This document shows positions 16,656 to 25,891 of a DNA stretch of 47,568 bases, piece after piece (the stretch's first letter is position 1; each line of letters begins with the position of its first letter). The notes under the pieces were generated by a model. It ran no database searches. It saw nothing but the letters and a program-made list of their open reading frames with translations, and was not told the DNA's origin. This DNA is from an uncultured Mycolicibacterium sp. (lineage in GTDB: Bacteria > Actinomycetota > Actinomycetes > Mycobacteriales > Mycobacteriaceae): positions 1 to 47,568 of the forward strand of contig CAMFLL010000008.1 in NCBI GenBank assembly GCA_945957405.1. Reading direction: 5' to 3'. The position numbers and the translations under genes were made by a program.

Positions 16656-17081
16656 TCAGACCAGCTCGAACCGCGGAATCACGAAGTCTGCGTCAATGCG
16701 CTCGAACACGACTTGCACCGCGTCGCCCACCTTGGCATGTTTGCCGTCCTTCTCGACGACGTTGCTGAACATGCGGGGCCCCTCGTCGAGTTGGACGAGC
16801 ACCACGTTGTACGGCACCTCGGTGGCGAACGCCGGGTGATAGACCTGGTGAACGACGATGTAGGAATACACAGTTCCGCGGCCGCTGACGGTTTCCCACG
16901 CCCATTCCTCAGCCAGACACCGGGAACAGATCAGGCTCACGGGGTAGCGCAGGTGACTGCAACCAGAGCAGCGCTGCAACTCAAGCCGGCCCTCGGCGGC
17001 TGCCTCCCAGAACGGGCGGTTGAGGTCGTCGATCACGGGTCGCGGCCGAGCGGTCGGATCAGCGGCGAGTTGGTCGGTCAT
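16656..17081 (-). CDS. DUF35 OB-fold/zinc-ribbon protein, partner of the thiolase-like protein
   Basis: 141 residues. The N-terminal half has a rubredoxin-like zinc ribbon, CSGCSHLRYPVSLICSRC, with two CxxC pairs 15 residues apart, followed by an OB-fold (GTVYSYIVVHQVYHPAF ... YNVVLVQLDEGPRMF). DUF35 proteins form complexes with thiolase-fold partners, for example ChsH2/Ltp2 in steroid side-chain degradation, where they bind the acyl-CoA. The stop of the upstream thiolase-like gene overlaps this start by one base (TAATG), supporting a 1:1 complex. It ends the long minus-strand operon. Confidence 0.92.
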   Translation of the reverse strand: MTDQLAADPTARPRPVIDDLNRPFWEAAAEGRLELQRCSGCSHLRYPVSLICSRCLAEEWAWETVSGRGTVYSYIVVHQVYHPAFATEVPYNVVLVQLDEGPRMFSNVVEKDGKHAKVGDAVQVVFERIDADFVIPRFELV

Positions 17082-18235
17082 TACCGTTCCCCCTTGGTCA
17101 GCACCATTGCGTTAGAGCAATTGAGGCTCATGCCTCGCCCGGTCACGAGCGTCACCTCGGCGTCGGGAACCTGTCGATTGCCGCAGGCACCCCGGAGCTG
17201 ACGCACTCCTTCGACGATGTGCAGCCAGCCCTCCATATACGACTCCGACAGGTGTCCGCCGGCGGTGTTCACCGGGAGCTCCCCGCCGAGCTGGATGCGG
17301 CCGCCCTCGACGAACGCGCCTGCCTCGCCCTTGCCGCAGAAGCCGGCATGCTCCAGCCACAGCAGCACGCTGATCGTGAAGTTGTCGTAGAGTTGCGCAA
17401 CGTCTATATCCTTCGGGCCGAGACCCGCCATACCGAATGCCCTTGCCAGCGCGGTCTTCTGGTGCGGTACATACCACCAGTCCTCCTGTTCGAGCGTTTC
17501 GGCGGTGTAGGCCTGGCCCATTCCTGTGATAAGCACCGGTGGCTGCTTGGCGTCCCTGGCGCGTTCGGCCGACGACACGATGATGCAGACACCGCCGTCA
17601 GAGATCAGGCAGCAGTCGAGCAGGTGTAGCGGCTCGACGATCCAGCGGGAATTCTGGTGGTCCTCGATGGTGATCGGGGTGCGCATCACCGCGTCCGGGT
17701 TCATCGACGCGTGACGCCGGCAGGCGACGGCGACCTCACCGAGCTGCGCGCTCGTCGTCCCGAACAGCGCCATGTGCCGGCTGGCTGCGATCGCGGAATT
17801 CGCGGCGGCCCCCGTCATGCCCCAGATCGCCCAGGGGTCAACCCATCCGCTCGGGTCGGCGAAGCGAGACCGCTGGGTCTTGGCGGCGTCGCCGAAAATG
17901 CACGCCACGTTGGTGGCCATACCCGTCTCGACCGCCATCGCCGCCATCTGCACGAGTGCACCGGCGGTGCCGCCACCCATCGACATACTGCCCGTGAACG
18001 CGGGATTGATGCCCAGCGCCTCACCCACGCGCAGATAATTCAGCGGACCTTCGGGCGCGGTGGTGCCCGGGAACGTCAGCAGCCCGTCAATATCGTGCTT
18101 TTCCAGGCCCGAATCGTCGAGCGCTGCCTTGAATGCCTGAACCGCGAGTGACAGCTGGGTGCTGCCGGGTACGCGGCCCTGTGGGGTGGCGCCGACGCCG
18201 ATGATCGCGGTGCGATCTCGCATCGCTGTGGTCAT
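17081..18235 (-). CDS. Thiolase-fold lipid-transfer/aldolase-like protein (Ltp2-like)
   Basis: 384 residues from an ATG with AAGGAG upstream. The fold is that of SCP-x/Ltp thiolases: RTAIIGVGATPQGRVPG at the N terminus, AQLYDNFTISVLLWLE and NTAGGHLSESYMEG in the C-terminal half. The position that carries the nucleophilic cysteine in true thiolases reads TGSMSMGGGTAGA, with no cysteine. Ltp2-type proteins that lack it are retro-aldolases working with a DUF35 partner and use tyrosines; tyrosines occur here in QLYDNF and SESYMEG. With the enoyl-CoA hydratase and DUF35 neighbours, C-C cleavage of a beta-hydroxyacyl-CoA is more likely than thiolysis. This reassignment is inference. Confidence 0.88.
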   Translation of the reverse strand: MTTAMRDRTAIIGVGATPQGRVPGSTQLSLAVQAFKAALDDSGLEKHDIDGLLTFPGTTAPEGPLNYLRVGEALGINPAFTGSMSMGGGTAGALVQMAAMAVETGMATNVACIFGDAAKTQRSRFADPSGWVDPWAIWGMTGAAANSAIAASRHMALFGTTSAQLGEVAVACRRHASMNPDAVMRTPITIEDHQNSRWIVEPLHLLDCCLISDGGVCIIVSSAERARDAKQPPVLITGMGQAYTAETLEQEDWWYVPHQKTALARAFGMAGLGPKDIDVAQLYDNFTISVLLWLEHAGFCGKGEAGAFVEGGRIQLGGELPVNTAGGHLSESYMEGWLHIVEGVRQLRGACGNRQVPDAEVTLVTGRGMSLNCSNAMVLTKGER

Positions 18236-18274
18236 GGTCTTGATCTCCTTTCTCGATCCATATGGCTTCGGGCG

Positions 18275-19045
18275 CTACCGGCCCATGAACTTGGGGGAGC
18301 GGCCGGCGGCGAACGCCTCCCGGCCCTCGCGCCGATCCTCGGTGTCGCGGATCAGCCCCCACGCGAGCCGCTCGGCCCGCAAACCTTCAGCGAGAGGAAC
18401 GTCAAGGGCGGTGCTGACAAGTTCGCGAACCGCGCGCACCGCCAGCGGACCGTTGGCCGTGATCTGCTCGGCGATATGTGCTGTTCGGTTCATTAGCGCG
18501 CCGCCGCTGGTGATCTCGGAGACAAGCCCGACCGTCAGCGCTCGACGCGCGTCGATGTGGTCGCCCGTGAGTGCCATGTAGGTGGCCAGACTGCGGCCGA
18601 CGGTCCGCGGCAGCAGCTGTGTACCGCCTCCGCCGGGAATGGTGGCGGTCCTTACCTCCGACAAGCCGAATTTGGCAGTTTCCGAGGCGATCCGGATATC
18701 GCAGGCGAGTGCGAGCTCAAGGCCACCGCCGATGGCGTAGCCGTTGATCGCGCAGATTGTCGGGGTGCGCACCGGGAAACCTTCCAGCAAGTAGTTGGAG
18801 TCGTATCCGAACTGGCCGACCGCTGCGGCCTCCAGCGGCGCGGTTTCCTTGAGGTCGGCGCCCGCGCTGAATGCCCGGTCACCGGCCCCGGTGAGCACGA
18901 TCGCACGGATTTCCGGGTTGCCGTCCAAATCGCACCAGGCAGTAATGAGTTGGCGGCGCATGGCCTGGGTTATGGCGTTGAGGGCCTCGGGGCGGTTGAG
19001 GGTGATGGTGGCAATGGCGCCGGATCGTTCGACGTCGACGGTCAT
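18275..19045 (-). CDS. Enoyl-CoA hydratase/isomerase family protein
   Basis: 256 residues with the crotonase fold: RPEALNAITQAMRRQL, the oxyanion-hole segments FSAGADLKE and CAINGYAIGGGLELALACDIRIASE, and FGLSEVRTATIPGGGGTQLLPRTVG. The catalytic glutamates expected of hydratases align with the Glu in GGGLELALACD-adjacent and LSEVR positions. GGGAGA precedes the ATG. In this operon it probably hydrates an alpha,beta-unsaturated acyl-CoA, giving the beta-hydroxyacyl-CoA that the next two gene products could cleave. It is 26 bp after the CoA-transferase gene and 39 bp before the thiolase-like gene. Confidence 0.93.
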   Translation of the reverse strand: MTVDVERSGAIATITLNRPEALNAITQAMRRQLITAWCDLDGNPEIRAIVLTGAGDRAFSAGADLKETAPLEAAAVGQFGYDSNYLLEGFPVRTPTICAINGYAIGGGLELALACDIRIASETAKFGLSEVRTATIPGGGGTQLLPRTVGRSLATYMALTGDHIDARRALTVGLVSEITSGGALMNRTAHIAEQITANGPLAVRAVRELVSTALDVPLAEGLRAERLAWGLIRDTEDRREGREAFAAGRSPKFMGR

Positions 19046-19071
19046 GGTGGTGTCTCCCGGTAGGCGAGAAG

Positions 19072-21297
19072 TTACGACGAGAATGGGATCGGCAAGGGAG
19101 CGAGCGCACCGAGGACCTCATCGGTGTGCTCGCCGAGCGCGGGGGCCGATGCCCTGATTCGCGGCGGCGTACGGGACAGCTTGTAGGGCGCTAGGCGCAG
19201 CGGCGGGTCGTCAGGGCCGGCGCCCGGTGCCTGAGCGTAATAGCCGCGTGCCGCCAGATGCTCGTCGTCGAGAAGCTCGGGGGCCGTGTACACCAGCGCC
19301 GCCGGTACGCCGCGGTCGAGTAGTGTGGCGACCACGTCGTCGGCCGCCCGCTGCCGTACCCACGAGCCCAGTGCGGCGCGCAGGGCCACGTCCGAGATTG
19401 CATCGTCGGCCGGCGCCGGATCGGGCACGAGCTCCCAGAGGCTGGCGCGGTGCTCGGGGCCGGCGCTAACGGCGACCCACTGTTCGCCTGCTGCACGCAG
19501 GCAGTCGTTGACGGCGAAGCCGTCGCGGCTGTTGCCGACCGGACCCGGGATCGGGCCGCCGAGAGTGTATCCGAGTATCAGGTCGCTGATCGTGCCCGAC
19601 GTAAACTCGCGCTGGGATATCTCTAGGAACTGGCCCTGTCCGGCGCGTTCGCGGTGCAGGATGGCGGCGATGATGATCCCCGCCGCATAGATCGACACGA
19701 CCTGGTCCGGGTAGTTCACGTCGCGACCGCTCCATTGCGGCCGGCCACCGGCGTATCCGGTGACGCTGGCCAGACCCGACAGCCCCTCCAGCGTCGAACC
19801 GAAGGAACGGTAACCGGATTCGGGCCCGCCCGAACCCTGGCTGCTGATCGAGACGACGATGATGTCGGAGTTGACGGTCACCAGGTCGTCGTAGGCGATG
19901 CCTAGATTGTCGAGGACCCCGGTGCGGAAGTTGTCGATGACGACGTCGGCAGTCGCGGCGAGTTGCAGGAACTGGCGGCGTCCGTCGTCGGTCTTGAGGT
20001 CGATCGACACGCTGAGCTTGTTGCGGTGCAGCACATCAAAGGCGGGGTTGTGGGTGGCGTCGTCCCAGAACCGGAAAGGGTCGGGATACAGCGGGCTTTC
20101 GACCTTGACGACGCGGGCACCGAGGTCGGCGAGCATCTGGGTGGCGTTGCCGCCCGCGGTGACGGTGCCGAGATCGAGGACGGTGACACCCTCCAGCGCG
20201 CAGTCTGTCGCATCAGAAATCTTGTTTACCAACACTTTTGGTAGCTGTGCGACCGCGTGGCGCAATTCGGCACCGTTCTCAGTGATGGGCGCGGGCCCGT
20301 CTGCGGGCGCGAACGCGGTGGACCGCAACGGCACACCCGGATAAAGAACAGTCCCCAGCATCGGGTCGTTGAGCGTTGTCCAGAATCCCCGCGCCGCGTA
20401 CTGCGGTGAATCCATCAGGTCGGCGAAGTCCAGCACGCAGCCCTCCGGGGCGCCGGCCGCCTGGCTAAGATGGTAGAACTCGAGCTTCGAGTGACCTTCG
20501 AGCCAGCTTTCGATCAACCTGCCAAGCTCGACACTGTTCTCGCCCCGTCCCTTCGCGGTGGCGAAACGTTCCTCGTCGAGTTCGGCGATGTCGAACAGCG
20601 ACTTCAGTGCCGGCCACGTCTTCTCGGTGCACACCACCCCGGCGTAGCCGTCCTGCGCCCGCAGAATGAGCCACTGCGACTGCCCGGTGCTGCGTGTGGG
20701 CACAATTCCGGTCGCGCGGTAGAACGCTCCGCTCTTCCACTCGCAGTAGGCGACGGACTCGAACATGGAGACGTCGACGAGCTGGCCGGTGCCAGTGCGG
20801 TGCAGATGCCGAAGAGCGGCCAAACATCCGGTGAACGCGCTGACACCCAGCATGGTCTGCGCCTGCGAGCCGCCGAGCTGCAACGGCTGGCCATCCGGTT
20901 CGCCCACCATGTGTAGCAGGCCGCCCATCGCCTGCACTACCAGGTCGGACCACAATCGGTCGCGATAGGGGCCGTCCAGGCCGAAAGGGGTCAGCGCTAT
21001 CACCACTCGGGTGTCCTGTGCGCCGTCGTCCAGGAGTCTCGCCGCGGCGAGAGCCTCGGCGTCCCCGATCACGACGTCGGCCCGTGCGATCGCGTCCCGG
21101 GCTGCCACGCGGTCGTCAGGGCGAAACGCCCGCTTGCCGCGGTGGAAGGCGAGGTAGCTCAGAGAGCGTTGCGCGGGTGCGGATTCGAGTCGCCACACAT
21201 TGGCACCCAGCTGCGAGAGCAGCATCCCGGCGTATGCGGCAGCGACGGTGTCGCCGAGTTCCACAACCAGCGAACCGTCCAGCGGCATTGAGTTCAC
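19072..21297 (-). CDS. Tandem (fused) CaiB/BaiF family III CoA-transferase
   Basis: 741 residues, about twice the length of a single family III CoA-transferase. The first copy (about residues 1-375) starts LDGSLVVELGDTVAAAYAGMLLSQLGANVWRLE. The second (from about 380) starts LEGVTVLDLGTVTAGGNATQMLADLGARVVKVESP and includes NPAFDVLHRNKLSVSIDLK. Family enzymes move CoA between acids by way of an aspartyl anhydride; the corresponding positions here appear to be Glu in both copies (SMFES and SQREF). The start is GTG 21297, overlapping the LLM stop by four bases (GTGA); ATG 21288 is the alternative. It should activate the acid brought in by the ABC importer of this operon. Fused double CaiB proteins exist in actinobacteria but are less common. 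Confidence 0.92.
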   Translation of the reverse strand: MNSMPLDGSLVVELGDTVAAAYAGMLLSQLGANVWRLESAPAQRSLSYLAFHRGKRAFRPDDRVAARDAIARADVVIGDAEALAAARLLDDGAQDTRVVIALTPFGLDGPYRDRLWSDLVVQAMGGLLHMVGEPDGQPLQLGGSQAQTMLGVSAFTGCLAALRHLHRTGTGQLVDVSMFESVAYCEWKSGAFYRATGIVPTRSTGQSQWLILRAQDGYAGVVCTEKTWPALKSLFDIAELDEERFATAKGRGENSVELGRLIESWLEGHSKLEFYHLSQAAGAPEGCVLDFADLMDSPQYAARGFWTTLNDPMLGTVLYPGVPLRSTAFAPADGPAPITENGAELRHAVAQLPKVLVNKISDATDCALEGVTVLDLGTVTAGGNATQMLADLGARVVKVESPLYPDPFRFWDDATHNPAFDVLHRNKLSVSIDLKTDDGRRQFLQLAATADVVIDNFRTGVLDNLGIAYDDLVTVNSDIIVVSISSQGSGGPESGYRSFGSTLEGLSGLASVTGYAGGRPQWSGRDVNYPDQVVSIYAAGIIIAAILHRERAGQGQFLEISQREFTSGTISDLILGYTLGGPIPGPVGNSRDGFAVNDCLRAAGEQWVAVSAGPEHRASLWELVPDPAPADDAISDVALRAALGSWVRQRAADDVVATLLDRGVPAALVYTAPELLDDEHLAARGYYAQAPGAGPDDPPLRLAPYKLSRTPPRIRASAPALGEHTDEVLGALAPLPIPFSS

Positions 21298-22106
21298 GGG
21301 GACAGCTCCCGGATACGCTGCAGGTTGGTCAGGCTGTGATCGGTGGTGCGCAGCAGCACGTCGTCGTATCCGAGGTCGGCAAGCCACCGCAGACGCCGCA
21401 TCGCCTCGGCGTGGTCACAGTTGAGGTGTAGGAAACCGTTCTCGGCATCGAACGGCCCGTCCTCAGCATCGAGGTCGACGTCGATGGTGGCCACGATCGC
21501 CCTCTGGCCGCCGAGGTTGCGGTACCGCTCGATCCCCTCAGCGAGCTTGCCGCCACGCCGTGCCGATGCCATCCACGCATGGAACTCCTTGGCTGCCCGA
21601 GGAATCCACGTACCGCTGTGCCAACTGCCGATGACGATCTTCGGACCGCCGAGCGTCGACTCCCAGGGGTGCAGGTTGACACCGTCCACAGTCTCACCGC
21701 GCCACAGCGCCTGCATCGTCGCCAGATTCGCGGATAGCGTTTCGAACCGGGTGGTGAAGTCGGCGCCGGCGGCGTCGAAATCCTCTTTCGTCGAGCCCGA
21801 ACCGACACCGAACAACAATCGGTCCCGCGCCAGCATGTGCAACGTCATCACACGCTGAGCGAGTACGGCCGGCGCGTGCAGGGGTACCTGCACGATGCAG
21901 GTACCGAGTTCGACCTTCCGGGTGACGGCGGCGGCGACGGCCAGCGCGGCCAGCGGATCCCACGTCGGCCGGCGGCGGCACACCACCTCGTACGCCCAGA
22001 TGCTGTCGAAGCCAGCCACTTCAATGTTGGCCGCACCTTGGGCGAGCTCGTCAGCCCCGCCCTCTTTACCACGGATCGGGTAGGGAACAACGGCGCCAAC
22101 TCTCAT
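21294..22106 (-). CDS. LLM-class (probably F420-dependent) oxidoreductase
   Basis: 270 residues of the luciferase-like TIM barrel: MRVGAVVPYP, GFDSIWAYEVV, VELGTCIVQVPLHAPAVLAQRVMTLHMLA and the characteristic LLFGVGSGSTKEDFDAAG. Actinobacterial members usually use coenzyme F420, though FMN-dependent monooxygenases share the fold. It is shorter than the common 300-350 residues, within family range. It is translationally coupled on both sides (ATGA with the ABC ATPase gene, GTGA with the CoA-transferase), so it belongs to the pathway proper. A dehydrogenation or reduction step before hydration would fit; there is no acyl-CoA dehydrogenase in this operon to supply it. Confidence 0.88.
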   Translation of the reverse strand: MRVGAVVPYPIRGKEGGADELAQGAANIEVAGFDSIWAYEVVCRRRPTWDPLAALAVAAAVTRKVELGTCIVQVPLHAPAVLAQRVMTLHMLARDRLLFGVGSGSTKEDFDAAGADFTTRFETLSANLATMQALWRGETVDGVNLHPWESTLGGPKIVIGSWHSGTWIPRAAKEFHAWMASARRGGKLAEGIERYRNLGGQRAIVATIDVDLDAEDGPFDAENGFLHLNCDHAEAMRRLRWLADLGYDDVLLRTTDHSLTNLQRIRELSP

Positions 22107-24031
22107 CGGAGCTCCTCATAGGTCGACTGTTGCTGGAAAGGCACGGCGCCGGGATTGTGGTTACCTTGCCCGGGGATAGAGGCCAGCAGCCTTTGCGTGT
22201 ACTCCTCGGTGGGGTGGGCGAAGACCTGCTCGACGGCGCCAGTCTCGACAAGCTCGCCACGGCTCATGACAGCCACCCGATGGGCGAGCTGACGCACGAC
22301 CGCCATGTCGTGTGAAATAAACAGGTACGACATGTGATATCGACCCTGCAGTTCCTCGAGCAATTTGAGGATCTGCGCCTGCACCGAGACGTCGAGCGCC
22401 GAGACGGGTTCGTCGCACAGCACTATCGACGGGTTCAGCGCGAGAGCCCTAGCGATGGCGACACGCTGCCTCTGACCGCCGGAGAGCGCATCGGGTCGGC
22501 GCCTGGCGTGCTTGACCTGCAGGCCCACATCCTCGAGGAGTTGGTGTAGTCGCCGCTCCTGCTCGGCACTTGTCAGGCCCAGCTTGTTGACCACCCACGG
22601 CTCGCGGATGGTCTGCCCCACCGTCATTCTCGGGTCGAGTGAGCTCCATGGATCCTGGAAGACCATCTGGATTCGAGGGCGTAGCTTGCGCATCTCGCGG
22701 TGTCCGTCGGCCCAGATGTCGCGTCCCTCGAACAGGACCTGACCCGACGTCGGTTGTAACAGGCCCGCGACCATGTTGGCGACAGTGGACTTTCCGCTGC
22801 CCGACTCACCAACGAGCGCAAGGGTTTCCCGTTGGTACAGGTCGAAGCTCACTCCGTCGACGGCGGTGACGATGCCCTTCCCGCGGCCGCTGCCCCGGAC
22901 GAACTCGCGGCGTAGTTCACGCACTGACAACAGCGGTTGCTCGGCCCGTCCGGATTCGACGCTCGGGCCACCCGGCATCACTGCTTCGCGCACGGCGGCA
23001 GTGCGCCGCGAATCGGGAACGGAGTTGAGGTGGCAGGCGTTGGCTCGCCCGTCGGCCGTATAGACCAGCGCAGGCGTAACCGTGCACTGTTCAAATGAGA
23101 ACTCACAACGCTCTTGGAACGGGCAGCCGAGTGGAAGGTTCATGGGGTCGGGCGGATTGCCCGGAATCGGTTCGAAGCCAGAGCGTTTCTCGCTTACCGA
23201 GGGCGCCGATGCGACCAGCGCCTTGGTGTAGGGATGACTCGGCGACGTCAACACCGAGACGGTGTCGCCGATTTCGACCAGTGAGCCGGCGTACATCACC
23301 GCAACCCGGTCGGCCACCTCGGCGGCGACGGACAGGTCGTGGCTGATCAGGATGATCGCCATCCCGGTGCGCCGCCTGATCGTGTCGAGCAACCGGAGAA
23401 TCTCGGCCTGCACGGTCACATCGAGCGCAGTGGTCGCCTCGTCGGCGATGAGCACGACTGGTTCCAGAGCGATCGCGAAACCGATCATCGCTCGCTGCCG
23501 CATGCCACCCGAGAGCTGGTGCGGGTAGTCGTCGATCAACAATTCGGGACGGGGGAGTCCGACCTTGCGCAATACCTCGATGCTGCGCTCCCTGGCGGCG
23601 CGGCGGTCGAGGCCGAGCTTCACGCGGAAGATCTCACCGAGCTGGAAGCCGATGGTCAACGCGGGATTGAGTGCCGCACCGGAATCCTGGAAGATCATGG
23701 CGATCTTGTCGCCCCGGAAGCGGTCGAGTTGCTGTCCGCGCAGTCCGGCGATGTCGATGCCCTCGAAGTCGATCCGCCCGGTGATGGCCGCCTCGGCGTT
23801 GATCGGGGGCAGCCGCACCAAGGCCTCGGCGGCGGTCGTCTTTCCCGACCCCGATTCGCCGATGATTGCCAGCACTTCGCCGCGGCGCAGGGCGAAGCTG
23901 ACGCCGTTGACGGCGTGCAGTAGCCCACGTTTGAGTGCGAGCCGCACATGCAGATCGGTGACTGACAGCACCGTGTCGGAGGCCGCGGAACCGTCGCCCG
24001 CCGGAGACGGCAGGGTGTCCGGCAGGTCCAT
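22103..24031 (-). CDS. ABC importer ATPase with two fused nucleotide-binding domains (DppD-DppF type)
   Basis: 642 residues from ATG 24031, which overlaps the permease stop by one base; the ORF-track start at 24181 lies within the permease gene. Both halves carry complete ABC motifs. The first has [17 protein letters not shown] and LIADEATTALD. The second has [17 protein letters not shown] and LCDEPVSALD. The linker has the oligopeptide-transporter cysteine cluster GCPFQERCEFSFEQC; the second half lacks it. A single chain thus replaces separate D and F subunits, as in YejF- or GsiA-type systems. It powers import through the two permeases encoded upstream. Confidence 0.95.
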   Translation of the reverse strand: MDLPDTLPSPAGDGSAASDTVLSVTDLHVRLALKRGLLHAVNGVSFALRRGEVLAIIGESGSGKTTAAEALVRLPPINAEAAITGRIDFEGIDIAGLRGQQLDRFRGDKIAMIFQDSGAALNPALTIGFQLGEIFRVKLGLDRRAARERSIEVLRKVGLPRPELLIDDYPHQLSGGMRQRAMIGFAIALEPVVLIADEATTALDVTVQAEILRLLDTIRRRTGMAIILISHDLSVAAEVADRVAVMYAGSLVEIGDTVSVLTSPSHPYTKALVASAPSVSEKRSGFEPIPGNPPDPMNLPLGCPFQERCEFSFEQCTVTPALVYTADGRANACHLNSVPDSRRTAAVREAVMPGGPSVESGRAEQPLLSVRELRREFVRGSGRGKGIVTAVDGVSFDLYQRETLALVGESGSGKSTVANMVAGLLQPTSGQVLFEGRDIWADGHREMRKLRPRIQMVFQDPWSSLDPRMTVGQTIREPWVVNKLGLTSAEQERRLHQLLEDVGLQVKHARRRPDALSGGQRQRVAIARALALNPSIVLCDEPVSALDVSVQAQILKLLEELQGRYHMSYLFISHDMAVVRQLAHRVAVMSRGELVETGAVEQVFAHPTEEYTQRLLASIPGQGNHNPGAVPFQQQSTYEELR

Positions 24032-24924
24032 CAACGTTCGCTCCCTGAGGTGACTTCCCGCGCCCAACTCGCCACCACATTGAGACAGAAGGTGGCCAGG
24101 AAGATCGCGATTCCCGGCGCGACGACCAGCCACGGGGCGCTCGAGAGATAGTCGCGTCCGCCGGCGATCATCTGGCCCCACGACGGCGTCTCCGGTGGCA
24201 CACCGAGGCCGAGAAAGCTCAGCGACGACTCGGCGAGGACCACCGCCGCGACCTCCAGTGCAGTCAAAACGGCAAGCGGCGAAACGATATTGGGTAGAAC
24301 GTGGCGAAACATGATCCGGAGGTCGCTGCAGCCGACCATACGTGCCGCTTTGACGAACGCGAGATCGCGATGGGTGAGCGCGATGGAGCGTGTGACGCGT
24401 ACGTAGTTGACCCAGCGCAACACCGACAGAACGATGATCAGGTTGAGGATGCCGCCACCCAGCACATAGGACAGGAAGATGTAGAGAACGAGGCTGGGGA
24501 AGCTGAGCACGGCGTCGACGACGCGCATGATGACCGTGTCGAATGCCCCGCCCTTGAAGCCGGCGATGAGGCCCAGCGGGATGCCGACGGCGCTCGAGAG
24601 CAGCGCGCCTGCCAGCCCGACACCAAGAGACAGCCGCGCACCGTAAATCAGTCGACTCAAGACGTCACGCCCGAGCGCGTCGGTCCCGAGGAGGTGGCGG
24701 CCGTCCTCCGTGACCGCGTTGAGGCCGAGGTTGGTGGCCCGCAGGTTCTGCGCGAGAGGGTCCATCGGGGCGAGGACGCCGGGCATGAGCGCGCAGAGGA
24801 TGAGTGCCAGCAAGACCGCGACTGCGAATCCGAGAAGGATGTTGCGTCGCCACGAGATGGTCCCGAGCAGTTGGCGGCCCGCCGAGACGACGCTGATGGC
24901 AGGCGGGGTGATGGCGACGCTCAT
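24031..24924 (-). CDS. Peptide/nickel-type ABC importer permease (DppC type)
   Basis: 297 residues from ATG 24924, which overlaps the preceding permease stop by four bases. It has an N-terminal helix (ILLGFAVAVLLALILCALMPGVLAP), then GTDALGRDVLSRLIYGARLSLGVG, the hallmark of DppC/OppC permeases. The EAA loop reads FVKAARMVGCSDLRIMFRHVLPNIVSPLAV and contacts the ATPase. About six membrane helices are visible. It ends with LNVVASWAREVTSGSER. Forms the second half of the membrane channel with the DppB-type protein. Confidence 0.94.
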   Translation of the reverse strand: MSVAITPPAISVVSAGRQLLGTISWRRNILLGFAVAVLLALILCALMPGVLAPMDPLAQNLRATNLGLNAVTEDGRHLLGTDALGRDVLSRLIYGARLSLGVGLAGALLSSAVGIPLGLIAGFKGGAFDTVIMRVVDAVLSFPSLVLYIFLSYVLGGGILNLIIVLSVLRWVNYVRVTRSIALTHRDLAFVKAARMVGCSDLRIMFRHVLPNIVSPLAVLTALEVAAVVLAESSLSFLGLGVPPETPSWGQMIAGGRDYLSSAPWLVVAPGIAIFLATFCLNVVASWAREVTSGSER

Positions 24925-25838
24925 GTGAGCCGGACCCTTCGGTCGATGAAGCCGTACATGATGTCGGTCGCCAGGTTGATCAGGACGATGAGGATGGCGA
25001 GCAGGAACACGCAGGCTTGAACCAGTGGCAGATCGCGATTGTGGATCGCCTGGATCAGCAATGCGCCCACTCCGGGCCACGCGAACACCGTTTCGACGAT
25101 CGCCACCGAACTGACTGCTTGGACCAGCTCAGCTCCGATGACGGTGACCACGGCCACGGCGATGTTCTTGAGGCCGTGCACCGCGACGACTCTTCGGCGC
25201 GTCAGCCCGCGCGCGATGGCCGCCCGCGCATACGGTTTGGCCATCTCCGTCTCCAGGCTGGTGGCCGTGAACTGGGCGATCCGGCCCATACCGCGCAACG
25301 CGACGACGACGGCCGGCAGGATCACCGCGTCCCAGGATTGCCGTCCCGAGGTCGGCAAGATGCCGAGCTGCACGGCGAACACCAGGATCAGGACCAGCCC
25401 GACCCAGAACTCGACGAGCGAGACGGTGGCGAACGAGAACGCCGAGATGATCCTGGTGATCGCGCGGCGCGGTGAGATCGCGGCCGCAAGGCCGAGCCCG
25501 ACGCCGACGACCACCGCAAGCACGATGGAGACCGCGCCGAGTTCGAGCGTCGCGCCTAGGCGCTCCGCTGCGATAGGCAGGGCCGGCTCCCGGAACCGCA
25601 GTGAGTCGCCGAAGTCGAAATGCAGGACTCCGCCGGCGAATCGGGCCATTTGGACGAGCAGCGGGTCGTCGAGTCCGAGCTGTTGCCGCAGTGCGTCGAG
25701 CTGCTCTTTTGTGGCATCCACCGGCGCCATCAAGGCGACCGGATCCCCGAGGTAGTAGACGATGACGAAGATCAATGCCATCAGCACGGCCAGTACAACG
25801 ATCGACTGAATCATGTTGCGGACAAGGAACTTCAACAT
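24921..25838 (-). CDS. Peptide/nickel-type ABC importer permease (DppB type)
   Basis: 305 residues from ATG 25838. It starts MLKFLVRNMIQSIVVLAVLMALIFVIVYYLGDP, the standard DppB/OppB N-terminal helix, followed by the periplasmic segment LRQQLGLDDPLLVQMARFAGGVLHFDFGDSLRF. The EAA loop KPYARAAIARGLTRRRVVAVHGLKNIAVAVVTVIG is present, and FAWPGVGALLIQAIHNRDLPLVQA is typical of the family. The ORF-track extension to 25949 overlaps the binding-protein coding end and is not needed. The gene lies 53 bp after the binding protein. Confidence 0.94.
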   Translation of the reverse strand: MLKFLVRNMIQSIVVLAVLMALIFVIVYYLGDPVALMAPVDATKEQLDALRQQLGLDDPLLVQMARFAGGVLHFDFGDSLRFREPALPIAAERLGATLELGAVSIVLAVVVGVGLGLAAAISPRRAITRIISAFSFATVSLVEFWVGLVLILVFAVQLGILPTSGRQSWDAVILPAVVVALRGMGRIAQFTATSLETEMAKPYARAAIARGLTRRRVVAVHGLKNIAVAVVTVIGAELVQAVSSVAIVETVFAWPGVGALLIQAIHNRDLPLVQACVFLLAILIVLINLATDIMYGFIDRRVRLT

Positions 25839-25891
25839 CGTGGTGACTGTCCCCGCCAGAAGGTTCTGATGATCGATGCGGTCGGCATGGC

